Assembly: GCA_963695085.1 (NCBI GenBank)
Contig: CAVOFV010000004.1
Span: 1 to 64,000, forward strand
DNA: 64,000 nt
DNA from: SG8-30 sp963695085
GTDB lineage: Bacteria; Pseudomonadota; Gammaproteobacteria; Steroidobacterales; Steroidobacteraceae
Direction of reading: 5' to 3'
Shown: piece by piece, positions 54,115 through 63,305 of the stretch
How positions within the stretch are numbered: the stretch's first letter is position 1
Layout: the number at the start of each line of letters is the position of its first letter
Notes under the pieces: generated by a model
What the model was told of the DNA's origin: nothing
Databases searched by the model: none
Seen by the model: only the letters and a program-made list of their open reading frames with translations
Position numbers and translations under genes: made by a program

Positions 54115-55332
54115 ATGACCACCCACCCCGCCGCGACGGACACGCCCATCCTGCTGGCTTTCTCGGGCGGCCTCGACACCTCCTTCCTGGTGCCGTGGCT
54201 GAAGGAGACGCACCGCCGCCCGGTCGTGACGCTGACCGTCGACACCGGCGGGATCGACGCGGCGGCCGCCGGCGTGCTGGCGGAGCGCTCGCGTGCGCTG
54301 GGCGCGGCCGGCCACCATCTCGTCGACGCGCGCGCGCGCTACTTCGGGCAGGTGCTCAGGTTCCTGATCATGGGCAATGTGCGGCGTGGCCAGTCGTACC
54401 CGCTGTGCGTCGGCGCCGAGCGCTCCATCCAGGCCCGCACGCTGGCGGAAGTGGCGGTCGAGCTCGGCACCACTACCGTTGCGCATGGTTGCACAGCGGC
54501 CGGCAACGACCAGGTGCGCTTCGAAGTCGCGCTGCGCACGCTGGCGCCGGGGCTCGAATCGCTGGCGCCGGTCCGCGACCACGCCTTCCAGCGCGCCGAA
54601 CAGCTCGCCTATCTCGAGCAGCGCGGCCTGCCCGTGCCGCCTTACGGCGCCGCCTACTCGGTGAACCGCGGCCTGTGGGGAGTCACGATCGGCGGCCAGG
54701 AGACGCTGACCTCGCTGGACAGCATTCCCGAGCACGCCTGGGTGCTGTCGCGCGACGCCTTCACCGCGCCGCGCGCGCCGGCGCGCCACGTCATCGGCTT
54801 CACGCGCGGCGTGCCCTGCTCGGTGGACGGCGCGCCCCTCGAGCCGGTCGACGCGATCGAGCGCATCGAGTCGCTGGCCGCGCCGTACGGCATCGGCCGC
54901 GGCATCCACCTCGGCGACACCATCATCGGCACCAAGGGCCGCGTCGCATTCGAGGCGCCGGCCACCGAGGTGCTGCTGGTCGCGCACCGCGAGCTCGAGA
55001 AGCTGACGCTGACCGCGCGCCAGCAGCGGGCCAAGGAGGGCCTGGCGTCGATGTACGGCGACCTGGTGCACGAGGGCCAGAACCTCGATCCGGTGTGCCG
55101 CGATATCGAGGCGCTGTTCGTCTCCTCGCAGCAGCGCGTGACGGGCACGGTCAAGCTGCTGCTGCGGCCCGGCAGCGTGTTCGTCGAAGGCGTGGATTCC
55201 CCGCACTCGCTGATGAAGGTCTCGCGGGGCGTGTACGGCGAGGCGGCCGGCGAATGGACGCCGCAGGACGCACTCGGTTTCTCGAAGATGGTGGCGCTGC
55301 CGTCCATGTTCTGGGCGCGGGCCGGCGAATGA
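54115..55332 (+). CDS. argG: argininosuccinate synthase
   Basis: ArgG joins citrulline and aspartate with ATP to form argininosuccinate. The 405-residue protein has the PP-loop SGGLDTS (17-23). Substrate blocks follow: NVRRGQSYPLCVGAER, AHGCTAAGNDQVRFE and SVNRGLWG. The C-terminal oligomerisation helix contains LASMYGDLVHEG. Length is typical of the short-type enzyme. It follows argR by 10 bp and precedes the unknown P-loop gene by 13 bp. Confidence 0.96.
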   Translation: MTTHPAATDTPILLAFSGGLDTSFLVPWLKETHRRPVVTLTVDTGGIDAAAAGVLAERSRALGAAGHHLVDARARYFGQVLRFLIMGNVRRGQSYPLCVGAERSIQARTLAEVAVELGTTTVAHGCTAAGNDQVRFEVALRTLAPGLESLAPVRDHAFQRAEQLAYLEQRGLPVPPYGAAYSVNRGLWGVTIGGQETLTSLDSIPEHAWVLSRDAFTAPRAPARHVIGFTRGVPCSVDGAPLEPVDAIERIESLAAPYGIGRGIHLGDTIIGTKGRVAFEAPATEVLLVAHRELEKLTLTARQQRAKEGLASMYGDLVHEGQNLDPVCRDIEALFVSSQQRVTGTVKLLLRPGSVFVEGVDSPHSLMKVSRGVYGEAAGEWTPQDALGFSKMVALPSMFWARAGE

Positions 55333-55345
55333 AGGACCCTGGACC

Positions 55346-56422
55346 ATGAAGACGATCATCGTCGACAAGATCGCCTCGGTGGCGCAAAGCTGCAACCTGT
55401 CGCGCGAGCTGCGGATCGCGTCGGACATTCCATGCGAGGAAGGCGTGGTGGTGGCCGTCGAGGTCCTCACCGACAAGGCCAACTACAACACGCTCGAGCT
55501 CACCAGCGGGCGCATGGCCAAGGTGGCGCGCGGCGACGTCGTGGTCGGCGCGCTCGGCCACCGCAAGGCGCTGTTCGGCTATTCGGGGACGCTGCCGTCG
55601 GCGCTCGCGCCCGGCGACGTCGTCCAGATGCTGAACATCGGCGGCGTGCTGGGACTGTGCAACTCGATCAACCCGGAGAAAGGCAAGCCGTTCGACTGTC
55701 GCGTGCTGGGCGTCGTGCTGCAGTTCCCGTTCCTCGGCGAGCGCATCGGCGTGCCGGCGCGGGTCGGCATCAGGAAGCTGGACATGGACGCCGCGCTCGA
55801 CACGGCGGGCGTGCCGGTCGTCGCGCTCGCGGGCACCTGCATGGAGGCCGGCAAGACGGCCGCCGCCTGCGCCATCGTCGCCCGCATGCGCCACCGCGGC
55901 CTGACCATCGACGCCTTCAAGGCCACCGGTGTCTCGCTGCGGCGCGATATCCTCGCCATGGAGGACTCCGGCGCGCGCCGCTCGATGATCTTCACGGACC
56001 TCGGCATCGTGACCACGACCGCGGCGTCCGGGCCGGCGCTGACCCGCGTCATGCTCAACGAGATGGCGTCCGGCAAGCCCGACGCCATCGTCTTCGAACT
56101 CGGCGACGGCCTGCTGGGCGCCTACGGCGTCGAGGCCATCCTCAACGACGAGGCGATCCGCGACTCGCTCACCGCGGTGGTGCTGTCCGCCAACGATCCC
56201 GTGGCGGCCTGGGGCGGCGTCAAGCTGATGCGCGAGCGATTCGGCATCGAGCCCTGCGTCGTCACTGGGCCCGCTACCGACAATGCGGTCGGCGTGGACA
56301 TCATCCGCGACCAGATGGGCGTGGCCGCCTTCAACGCGATGACCAGCGGCGCGGCACTCGGCGACTTCGTGATCAGCGCGGTCGGCCTCGACGGCGCCGC
56401 GCGCGACCCGGAGGCATCGTGA
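55346..56422 (+). CDS. unknown P-loop protein inside the arginine cluster
   Basis: I do not recognise this gene securely. The 358-residue soluble protein has two parts. Residues 1-130 look like a beta-rich domain (VAVEVLTDKANYNTLEL, GDVVVGALGHRKALFGYSG). Residues 150-350 form a SIMIBI-like P-loop domain. Its Walker A is GTCMEAGKT (163-171), resembling BioD and DUF1611 proteins, with FKATGVSLRRD in the switch region, a Walker-B-like VFELGDGLLG (249-258), and SANDP (281-285). It overlaps the argC GTG by 4 nt, so it is translated with the pathway. Possible roles are an ATP-dependent ligase or transferase replacing a missing step, or a regulator. No acetyltransferase motif is visible. Confidence 0.8.
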   Translation: MKTIIVDKIASVAQSCNLSRELRIASDIPCEEGVVVAVEVLTDKANYNTLELTSGRMAKVARGDVVVGALGHRKALFGYSGTLPSALAPGDVVQMLNIGGVLGLCNSINPEKGKPFDCRVLGVVLQFPFLGERIGVPARVGIRKLDMDAALDTAGVPVVALAGTCMEAGKTAAACAIVARMRHRGLTIDAFKATGVSLRRDILAMEDSGARRSMIFTDLGIVTTTAASGPALTRVMLNEMASGKPDAIVFELGDGLLGAYGVEAILNDEAIRDSLTAVVLSANDPVAAWGGVKLMRERFGIEPCVVTGPATDNAVGVDIIRDQMGVAAFNAMTSGAALGDFVISAVGLDGAARDPEAS

Positions 56423-57483
56423 CGGCCGCGAAGATCCCCGCCGTCGTGCTCGGCGGCACCGGCTACGTGGCCGGCGAGCTGGTGCGGCTGCTGGCCGCGC
56501 ATCCAGGCGTCGACCTGCGGGCGGTCGCTTCCGACAGCCAGCCCGGCGAGCCCGTCGCGCGCGCCTTTCCGCACCTGGCGCCGCTGCTCGGCGGGTTGCG
56601 CTACGCGTCGCAGGACGAGGCGGCCGAGCTGGTCGCGAGCCTGCCGCGCGCGGCGGTGCTGGCGGCCGCGCCGCACGGCGTGTCCGCGGCGCTGATCGAC
56701 GCGTTGCTGACCCGCGCCGAGGCGGCCGGCGCGAAACCGACCGTGGTCGACATCTCCGCCGACTACCGCTTCGCCGATGCCGAGGCCTACGCGAAGGTCT
56801 ACAAGCACCCGCACGGCGCACCCGCGCGGCTTGCCGAGTTCACCTGCGCGGTGCCCGAGCACCTGAAGCGGGTGACCACGCCGCACGTCGCCCACCCGGG
56901 CTGCTTCAGCACGACGACGCTGCTGGCCGCCGTGCCGATGCTGGCGCTCGGGCTGACCGAGGGGCCGCTGTTCGTCGCCGCGACCACCGGCAGCACCGGC
57001 GCGGGCCGCAGCCCGACCGCCGGCACCCACCATCCGCAACGCCACAGCGACCTGTATGCCTACAACGCCCTCGCCCACCGCCATGCGCCCGAGATCGCCG
57101 CGCTCGCCGAGGCGGCCAGCGGCGTGGCCGCCGAGATCGCCTTCGTGCCGCATTCCGGCTCCTTCGCCCGCGGCATCCACGCCACGGTGCAGGCGACCCT
57201 GGCGAAGCCGATGCACACCGCAGAGGTCATCGCGGCGCTGGCGGGCTATTACAAGGACTGCCCGTTCGTGCGCGTGCTGGACACGCCGCCGCGCATGAAG
57301 GACATCGTCACCAGCAACTACGCCAACCTGTCGGCGGCCAGCGACGGCCGCACGCTGGTCGTGATGTCGGTCGCCGACAACATCGTGAAGGGCGCGGCCG
57401 GCGGCGCGGTGCAGTGGATGAACCGGTTGTTCGGCCTCGATGAAACCGCCGGGCTGACCACGCCCGCGCCGGGCTGGACCTGA
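56419..57483 (+). CDS. argC: N-acyl-gamma-glutamyl-phosphate reductase
   Basis: ArgC reduces N-acetyl- (or N-succinyl-) glutamyl phosphate to the semialdehyde with NADPH. The nucleotide motif is GGTGYVAGE (12-20). The catalytic Cys is C162 in AHPGCFSTTTL, and the catalytic His lies in SFARGIHATV. At 354 residues it is a type 1 enzyme. GTG 56419 overlaps the upstream stop. argD follows after 11 bp. Confidence 0.95.
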   Translation: MTAAKIPAVVLGGTGYVAGELVRLLAAHPGVDLRAVASDSQPGEPVARAFPHLAPLLGGLRYASQDEAAELVASLPRAAVLAAAPHGVSAALIDALLTRAEAAGAKPTVVDISADYRFADAEAYAKVYKHPHGAPARLAEFTCAVPEHLKRVTTPHVAHPGCFSTTTLLAAVPMLALGLTEGPLFVAATTGSTGAGRSPTAGTHHPQRHSDLYAYNALAHRHAPEIAALAEAASGVAAEIAFVPHSGSFARGIHATVQATLAKPMHTAEVIAALAGYYKDCPFVRVLDTPPRMKDIVTSNYANLSAASDGRTLVVMSVADNIVKGAAGGAVQWMNRLFGLDETAGLTTPAPGWT

Positions 57484-57494
57484 GGCGGCGCCCC

Positions 57495-58652
57495 ATGCAG
57501 GACACGACCCCGGCCATGCGGGATCCGCTCGCGCAGGTCTTCGCGCAATATCCCGTCGAGGTGACCCGTGCCACGGGCGTGTGGCTGCACACGCGCGACG
57601 GCCGGCGCATCCTCGACCTGTACGGCGGCCACGCCGTCGCCGCGCTCGGCTACGGCCACCCGCGCTGGCTCGCGGCGCTGGAAGACCAGGCGCGCACCGT
57701 GTCGTTCCAGAGCAATGCCGTGCCGATGGAGGTACGCAGCCGCGCCGCGCGCAAGCTGGTCGAATTCGCCGGACTGCCGCTCGACACCGTGTTCTTCGTC
57801 AACAGCGGCGCCGAGGCCAACGAGAACGCGTTGAAGATGGCCTGCAAGGCCACCGGCCGCGACCATGTCGTCGCCGTCGAGGGCAGCTTCCACGGCCGCA
57901 CCGCCGCCGCCGGCGCGGTCACCTGGGGCGCGGCCGCCAAGTGGTACGGCTTCCCGCGCACGCCGTTCGACGTGAGCTTCGTGCCGCGCCGCGATGGCGC
58001 CGCGCTCGAGGCTGCGATCACCGAACGCACCGCCGCCGTCATCATCGAGCCCGTGCAGGGCGTCGGCGGCGCCTTCGACATGGGCCGCGAGTACCTGCAG
58101 GCCGTGCGCGCGCGCTGCGATGCGGTCGGCGCGCAGCTGATCTTCGACGAGGTGCAGTGCGGCGTCGGCCGCTGCGGCTGGCCGTTCGCGGCCAACCTGT
58201 ACGGCGTGGTGCCCGACATGATCACGGCGGCCAAGGCGCTGGGCGCCGGCTTCCCGGTCGGCGCGCTGCTGCTCGCGCCGCACCTGGCGGCGCACCTCAA
58301 GGTGGACTCCCTCGGCACCACCTTCGGCGGCGGGCCGCTGGCCTGCGCCGTCGTCGAGGCGGTGCTCGACTCGATCCGCGACGAGCGGCTGCTCGAGAAC
58401 GTACGACGCGTCTCGGCGCTGATCCGCGAGCACTGCGTCACGGGACCCGTGACCGGCACGCAGGGCGAGGGCTTCCTGCTCGGCCTCAGGACGCGCACGC
58501 CGGCGAAGCAGGTGCAGGCCGCCCTGCTCGAGCGCGACATCCTGACCGGCACCAGCGCCGACCCGCACGTGCTGCGGCTGCTGCCGCCCTACATCCTGGA
58601 TGCAACCCACGTCGGGACGCTGGCAGCGGCGCTCGAGGCGCTGCCCGCATGA
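57495..58652 (+). CDS. argD: N-acylornithine aminotransferase
   Basis: This PLP enzyme converts N-acylglutamate semialdehyde to N-acylornithine using glutamate. The 385-residue class III aminotransferase has VNSGAEANENALKMA, the Asp motif IFDEVQCGVGRCG and the Schiff-base Lys near K247 (AAKALGAGFPVGA). The family also acts on succinyl-ornithine and succinyl-DAP, so it does not settle which acyl group is used. It overlaps the next gene by 4 nt. Confidence 0.95.
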   Translation: MQDTTPAMRDPLAQVFAQYPVEVTRATGVWLHTRDGRRILDLYGGHAVAALGYGHPRWLAALEDQARTVSFQSNAVPMEVRSRAARKLVEFAGLPLDTVFFVNSGAEANENALKMACKATGRDHVVAVEGSFHGRTAAAGAVTWGAAAKWYGFPRTPFDVSFVPRRDGAALEAAITERTAAVIIEPVQGVGGAFDMGREYLQAVRARCDAVGAQLIFDEVQCGVGRCGWPFAANLYGVVPDMITAAKALGAGFPVGALLLAPHLAAHLKVDSLGTTFGGGPLACAVVEAVLDSIRDERLLENVRRVSALIREHCVTGPVTGTQGEGFLLGLRTRTPAKQVQAALLERDILTGTSADPHVLRLLPPYILDATHVGTLAAALEALPA

Positions 58653-59647
58653 AGAATTTCCTCGACCTCGCCGACTTCACGCGCGAGCAGGTCCTCGACC
58701 TGCTGGCGCTGGCCCGCCGGCTGCAGGAGCGCCCCGAACCGAGCGCGCTGGCCGGCCGCGTGCTCGGCCTGCTGTTCATGAACCCGTCGCTGCGCACGCT
58801 GGCATCGATGCAGGCCGCCATGGCGCGACTCGGCGGCAACTCGTTCGTGATCACGCCCGGCGCCGGCACCTGGCGGCTCGAGACCCGCGACGGCGCGGTG
58901 ATGGACGGCGACGCCGCCGAGCACATCCGCGAGGGCATCCCGGCGCTGGCCGCCTATTGCGACGCGCTCGCCGTGCGCTGCTTTCCGGAGGGCCGCGACC
59001 TCGCCGCCGATCTCGCCGAGCCGATCCTCACGCGCATCGCCGCACTGTGCGACAAGCCGCTCATCAACCTCGAGTCCGCCATGAACCATCCCTGCCAGGC
59101 GCTGGCGGACTGGAAGACGCTCGACGACCTGGCCGTGCCGCAGCGCGGCAAGCTCGTGCTGACCTGGGTCAACCACCCGCGCGCGCTGCCGCTCGCCGTG
59201 CCGTCCGCGGCCGTGCAGATGGCTGCGGCGCGCGGCATGGACGTCGTCGTGCTGCGCCCCGACGGCTACGCGCTGCCGCCCCTGGTCATGGCCCGCGCCG
59301 CCGCTGCGGCCGCCGCCGCCGGCGGCTCCGTCACCGAGACCGGCGACCGTCGCACCGCCATGGCCGGCGCCGAGGTCGTGTATGCGAAGGAGTGGGCCTC
59401 GACCACGCACTACGGCGATGCCGGGGCCGAGGCCGCCGCGCGTGCCGGGCTCCGCGACTGGATGCTGCGCGAGACGTGGTTCGCCGGCGCGGCGCCGGAC
59501 TGCCGCGTCATGCACTGCCTGCCGGTCAGGCGCAACGTGGCGATCGCCGACGAGGTGCTCGACGGCCCGCGCAGCGTGGTCGCGCGCGAAGCCATGAACC
59601 GGATGACCGTGCAGATGGCCGTGCTGCACCGTATGCTCGCCCGTTAA
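58649..59647 (+). CDS. argF': N-acetyl/N-succinyl-ornithine carbamoyltransferase
   Basis: This enzyme transfers a carbamoyl group from carbamoyl phosphate to an N-acylated ornithine. The 332-residue protein has the carbamoyl-phosphate motif SLRT (47-50; the usual final Arg is Leu), the GxWxxExxxGxVMDGD block (73-88), HPCQ (147-150), VYAKEW and HCLPVRRN (289-296). These blocks match the AOTCase/SOTCase branch rather than ordinary OTCase. Residue 90 (DGDAAEH) is Ala. From memory, the aligned residue is Glu in Xanthomonas AOTCase and Pro in Bacteroides SOTCase, and it decides acetyl versus succinyl specificity. Confidence 0.9.
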   Translation: MKNFLDLADFTREQVLDLLALARRLQERPEPSALAGRVLGLLFMNPSLRTLASMQAAMARLGGNSFVITPGAGTWRLETRDGAVMDGDAAEHIREGIPALAAYCDALAVRCFPEGRDLAADLAEPILTRIAALCDKPLINLESAMNHPCQALADWKTLDDLAVPQRGKLVLTWVNHPRALPLAVPSAAVQMAAARGMDVVVLRPDGYALPPLVMARAAAAAAAAGGSVTETGDRRTAMAGAEVVYAKEWASTTHYGDAGAEAAARAGLRDWMLRETWFAGAAPDCRVMHCLPVRRNVAIADEVLDGPRSVVAREAMNRMTVQMAVLHRMLAR

Positions 59648-59689
59648 ACGGTCCCGCCGCCGGGAATTGCTGCTGAGGAGAAGCCGAAG

Positions 59690-60625
59690 ATGGTGCCACA
59701 CCGAACCGACCAGTCCGCCGCCGTGCGTGCGCTGCGCAGCGCGGCGCCCTACGTACGCCTGTACAAGGGCAAGGTGTTCGTGATCAAGGCCGGCGGCGCC
59801 GTGTTCGCCGACAACGTCTCCGCGCGCGCGCTGGTCGAGCAGATCGCGATCCTGCATCACCTCGGCATCCGCGTCGTGCTGGTGCACGGCGGCGGCCCAC
59901 AGCTCGACGAGATGCAGCGCGCGCTCGGCATCGAACCGAAGATGGTCGGCGGCCGGCGGGTCACCGATTCGCAGTCGATCGACGCCACGACCATGGTGCT
60001 GAACGGCCTGATCAACACGCGCATCCTCGGGATCTGCCGCGAGCTCGGCCTGGATGCCATCGGCATATCGGGCGTCGATGCCGGCCTGGTGCGCGCGCGG
60101 CGGCGCCCGCCGGTCGAGGTGGACGGCGCCACCGTGGACTACGGCTTCGTCGGCGACGTGACCGGCATGGACATCAGCGTGCTGCAGAAGCAGCTCGACG
60201 CGGGCCTGATGCCCGTCGTCAGCCCGCTGTCCGCGGACGAGGCGGGCTGTGTGCTCAACGTCAACGCCGACACGATCGCGGCGCGCATCGGCGCTGCGCT
60301 GAACGCCGAGAAGCTGATCCTGTGCACCGGCGCGCCCGGCATCCTCGAGAACCTCAACGACCCGGGCAGCCTGGTCTCCTACACGGACCTCGACGGCCTC
60401 GCCCGGCTGCAGCAGGCCGGCAGCTTCGGCGGCGGCATGCTGCCCAAGGCGACCGCCATCGAAGGCGCGCTGCGCGGCGGCGTGCGGCGCGTGCACGTGA
60501 TTTCCTACAAGGTGCCCGACAGCCTGCTGGCCGAGGTGTTCACCAACGAGGGCACCGGCACGCTGGTCGTCGAGGACATCAAGGCCCTGACGCCGGCCGA
60601 GCAGCAGGCCGGGGACGACACGTGA
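59690..60625 (+). CDS. argB: N-acylglutamate kinase
   Basis: ArgB phosphorylates N-acetylglutamate (or N-succinylglutamate in some bacteria). The 311-residue amino-acid-kinase fold has VIKAGG (31-36, with Ala where many have Tyr), HGGGPQLDEM (66-75) and RRVTDSQSID. ADP-binding residues lie near NADTIAARI. The N-terminal helix suggests the hexameric, arginine-sensitive type. No GNAT synthase domain is fused, unlike in Xanthomonas. GAGGAG lies upstream of ATG 59690; the stop overlaps the argH GTG. Confidence 0.94.
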   Translation: MVPHRTDQSAAVRALRSAAPYVRLYKGKVFVIKAGGAVFADNVSARALVEQIAILHHLGIRVVLVHGGGPQLDEMQRALGIEPKMVGGRRVTDSQSIDATTMVLNGLINTRILGICRELGLDAIGISGVDAGLVRARRRPPVEVDGATVDYGFVGDVTGMDISVLQKQLDAGLMPVVSPLSADEAGCVLNVNADTIAARIGAALNAEKLILCTGAPGILENLNDPGSLVSYTDLDGLARLQQAGSFGGGMLPKATAIEGALRGGVRRVHVISYKVPDSLLAEVFTNEGTGTLVVEDIKALTPAEQQAGDDT

Positions 60626-61818
60626 CGCGGCTCTGGGACAAGGGCGCGCCGCTCGACGCGCGCGTCCTCGAGTTCACCGCCGGCGAGGACCATGCGCTCG
60701 ACGACCGGCTGGTCGCCTACGACGTGCGCGCCTCGATCGCGCACGCGGAAATGCTGTCGGACGTGGGGTTGCTGTCGGCCGCGGACCTGCAGCGGATCCG
60801 TGACGGCCTCACGGAGATCGGCGCAGCCCATGCGCGTGGCGACTGGCGCGTCGCGCTCGAGCACGAGGACGGCCAGACCGCGCTCGAGGCCTTGCTGACG
60901 GAACGTGTCGGCGAGGCCGGTGCGCGCATCCACCTCGGCCGTTCGCGCAACGACCAGGTGCTGGCGGCGCTGCGCCTGTACCTGCTGGATGCGACCGAGC
61001 AACTGGCGGTCGGCGCTGGTGCGGTTGCCGAGGCGCTGCAGGCGCTGGCGACGCGCCAGGGCGATGTCGTGCTGCCCGGCTATACGCACCAGCAGCAGGC
61101 CATGCCGAGCTCAGTCGGCTGGTGGGCGCGCGGCTACGCCACCGAGATTCGCGACGACGCCGACGGCCTGCGCGCAACGCGGCGCCGGCTCAGCCGCAAC
61201 CCGCTGGGCTCCGCCGCCGGCTACGGCACGCCCGGCCTGCCGGTCTCGCGCGCCGCCACCGCCAGCAAGCTCGGCTTCGACGAGGTGCAGGAACCGGTCA
61301 CCGCCGTGCAGCTGTCGCGCGGCAAGGCCGAGGCCCAGGTGCTGTTCGAGGTGACGCTGCTGATGCAGGACCTGGGCCGCCTCGCCGCGGACCTGCTCCT
61401 GTACTACACGCAGGAATTTGCTGCCGTCGAACTGCCCGCGGCGTTCACCACCGGCTCGTCGATCATGCCGCAGAAGCGCAATCCCGACGTGTTTGAACTG
61501 ATCCGCGGCCGCTCCGCGACGGCGCTCGCCTGCCTGGTCGAGGCGCTCAGCGTATTCTCCCGGCTGCCCTCCGGGTACCACCGCGACCTGCAGCTGATCA
61601 AGGCGCCGCTGTTCCGCGGACTCGACGTCTGCGCGCAGGCGCTCGACATCCTGCCGCCCGCGCTCGCGGGCGTGCGCTTTCGCCCCGAGAAGATCAGGCT
61701 CGACCCATCCGTGCACGCGGCGCAGCACGCCAACGAGCTGGCCGTCAGGGAGGGCATCCCGTTCCGGGAAGCGTACCGCCAGATCGCCGCGGAGACTGCC
61801 GGCAAGCGGGACCGCTAG
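60622..61818 (+). CDS. argH: argininosuccinate lyase
   Basis: ArgH splits argininosuccinate into arginine and fumarate. The 398-residue protein has HLGRSRNDQVLAALRLY, the TH in GYTHQQQAMPSS, and the family signature GSSIMPQKRNPD (about 278-289) with the catalytic Ser. It is shorter than the E. coli enzyme (457 aa), lacking part of the C-terminal domain. GTG 60622 overlaps the argB stop. It is the last gene of the cluster and convergent with the aldehyde dehydrogenase, with 9 bp between them. Confidence 0.95.
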   Translation: MTRLWDKGAPLDARVLEFTAGEDHALDDRLVAYDVRASIAHAEMLSDVGLLSAADLQRIRDGLTEIGAAHARGDWRVALEHEDGQTALEALLTERVGEAGARIHLGRSRNDQVLAALRLYLLDATEQLAVGAGAVAEALQALATRQGDVVLPGYTHQQQAMPSSVGWWARGYATEIRDDADGLRATRRRLSRNPLGSAAGYGTPGLPVSRAATASKLGFDEVQEPVTAVQLSRGKAEAQVLFEVTLLMQDLGRLAADLLLYYTQEFAAVELPAAFTTGSSIMPQKRNPDVFELIRGRSATALACLVEALSVFSRLPSGYHRDLQLIKAPLFRGLDVCAQALDILPPALAGVRFRPEKIRLDPSVHAAQHANELAVREGIPFREAYRQIAAETAGKRDR

Positions 61819-61827
61819 GTCTCTTGC

Positions 61828-63249
61828 TCAGGCCGCCGGCTTCACGACGTTGACGACCTGGATATTGGTGTAGGCCTTCAGGCCCTCCACGCCAAACTCG
61901 ACGCCGATGCCCGAGCACTTCATGCCGCCGAACGGCACGTGCGGCGCGATCGCACCGTGCGCATTGACCCAGGCCGTGCCGCACTCGAGCCTCTCGGCGA
62001 CCGCCGCGCCACGCGCCGGATCCGACGACCACACCGATCCGCCCAGCCCGGTTTCCAGCGCGTTGGCGCGCCGCATCGCGTCGTCGAGGTCGTCGTACCT
62101 GATGATCGGCAGCAGCGGCCCGAACTGTTCCTCGTCCACGATGCGCATGCCGTCGCTGACGTCGGTCACCAGCGTGTACGGCATGAAGTAGCCCGGCTGG
62201 TTCGGGATCTTGCCGCCGCACAGCACGCGCCCGCCCTGTGCCTTGGCGTCCTCCAGCAGCTCCTGCACGTAGGTGAACTGCGCCTTGTTCTGCAGCGGTC
62301 CCTGCAGGTTTGCCTCGTCCAGCCCGTCGCCCATCGGGATCGCGGACAGGACCTTGACCAGCTCCTTGCACAGCGCGTCGTGCACCGAGTCGTGCACGTA
62401 CAGGCGCTTGAGCGCCGCGCAGGTCTGGCCGTTGTTCATGAAGGCGCCATTGATGATGCCCGGCGCCACTGCGGCCGGATCAACGTCATCCAGCACGATG
62501 CCGGCGTCGTTGCCGCCGAGTTCGAGCGTCACGCGCTTGACGCTGCCTGCGGAATGGCTCATGACACCCTTGCCGACGTCGATCGAGCCGGTGAACACGA
62601 TCTTGCGCACGTCGGGATGGTCGGTGAGCCACTCACCGACCTCGCCGCGACCGGTCACGCAGTTGAGCACGCCCGGCGGCAGCACCTCGTTGATGACCTC
62701 GACCATGCGCAGCGTGCTGAGCGGCGTGTTCGACGACGGCTTGATGACGACCGTGTTGCCGGTACGGATCGCGGGCACGACATGCCAGATCGCGATCATC
62801 AGCGGCCAGTTCCAGGGCGTGATCGAACCGACCACGCCCAGCGGCTTGCGCCGCTGCACGATATGCGCCTGCGCATCGTCCTGGATGACCTCGTCCGGCA
62901 GCGACAGCGTGCCGGTGTGCCCGGCCCAGGCGGCCGCGCCGCCCAGCTCGAAGCGCGAGCCCATGCCGTTCAGCGGCTTGCCCTGCTCCTGGGTCAGCAG
63001 CCGCGCGAGCTCCTCCGCGTTCTTCGTGATCGCCGCGGCGATGCGGCCGCAGGCGGCCGCGCGCTCCGCGTCCGGCACGCGCGACCACGACTGGAAGGCC
63101 CTGGCCGCAGCCTTGACCGCCAGATCGAGCTGTTCGCGTGTCGCGCGCGGACATTGCGCCAGCAGCTTCTCGGTCGCCGGATTGATGACCGCAAACGTGT
63201 CCTTGGTCGCAACCCTCTTGCCGTCGATGATGAGCCCGTAGTCCGACAT
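61828..63249 (-). CDS. aldehyde dehydrogenase family protein
   Basis: This NAD(P)-dependent dehydrogenase (473 residues) oxidises an aldehyde to an acid. The catalytic Cys is near 277 in NNGQTCAALKR, the general-base Glu is in TLELGGND, and the coenzyme blocks are ITPWNWP and FTGSIDVGKG. The substrate is unknown; relatives act on betaine, succinate-semialdehyde or aromatic aldehydes. I chose ATG 63249 because GGGAG lies 7 nt upstream; ATG 63255 is adjacent to that site. There is no obvious link to arginine synthesis. Confidence 0.9.
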   Translation of the reverse strand: MSDYGLIIDGKRVATKDTFAVINPATEKLLAQCPRATREQLDLAVKAAARAFQSWSRVPDAERAAACGRIAAAITKNAEELARLLTQEQGKPLNGMGSRFELGGAAAWAGHTGTLSLPDEVIQDDAQAHIVQRRKPLGVVGSITPWNWPLMIAIWHVVPAIRTGNTVVIKPSSNTPLSTLRMVEVINEVLPPGVLNCVTGRGEVGEWLTDHPDVRKIVFTGSIDVGKGVMSHSAGSVKRVTLELGGNDAGIVLDDVDPAAVAPGIINGAFMNNGQTCAALKRLYVHDSVHDALCKELVKVLSAIPMGDGLDEANLQGPLQNKAQFTYVQELLEDAKAQGGRVLCGGKIPNQPGYFMPYTLVTDVSDGMRIVDEEQFGPLLPIIRYDDLDDAMRRANALETGLGGSVWSSDPARGAAVAERLECGTAWVNAHGAIAPHVPFGGMKCSGIGVEFGVEGLKAYTNIQVVNVVKPAA

Positions 63250-63305
63250 CTGCATTCTCCCTTGCTGTCTCGCTCTTGCCGCTCATTCTACCGACCCAGG
63301 CGACT

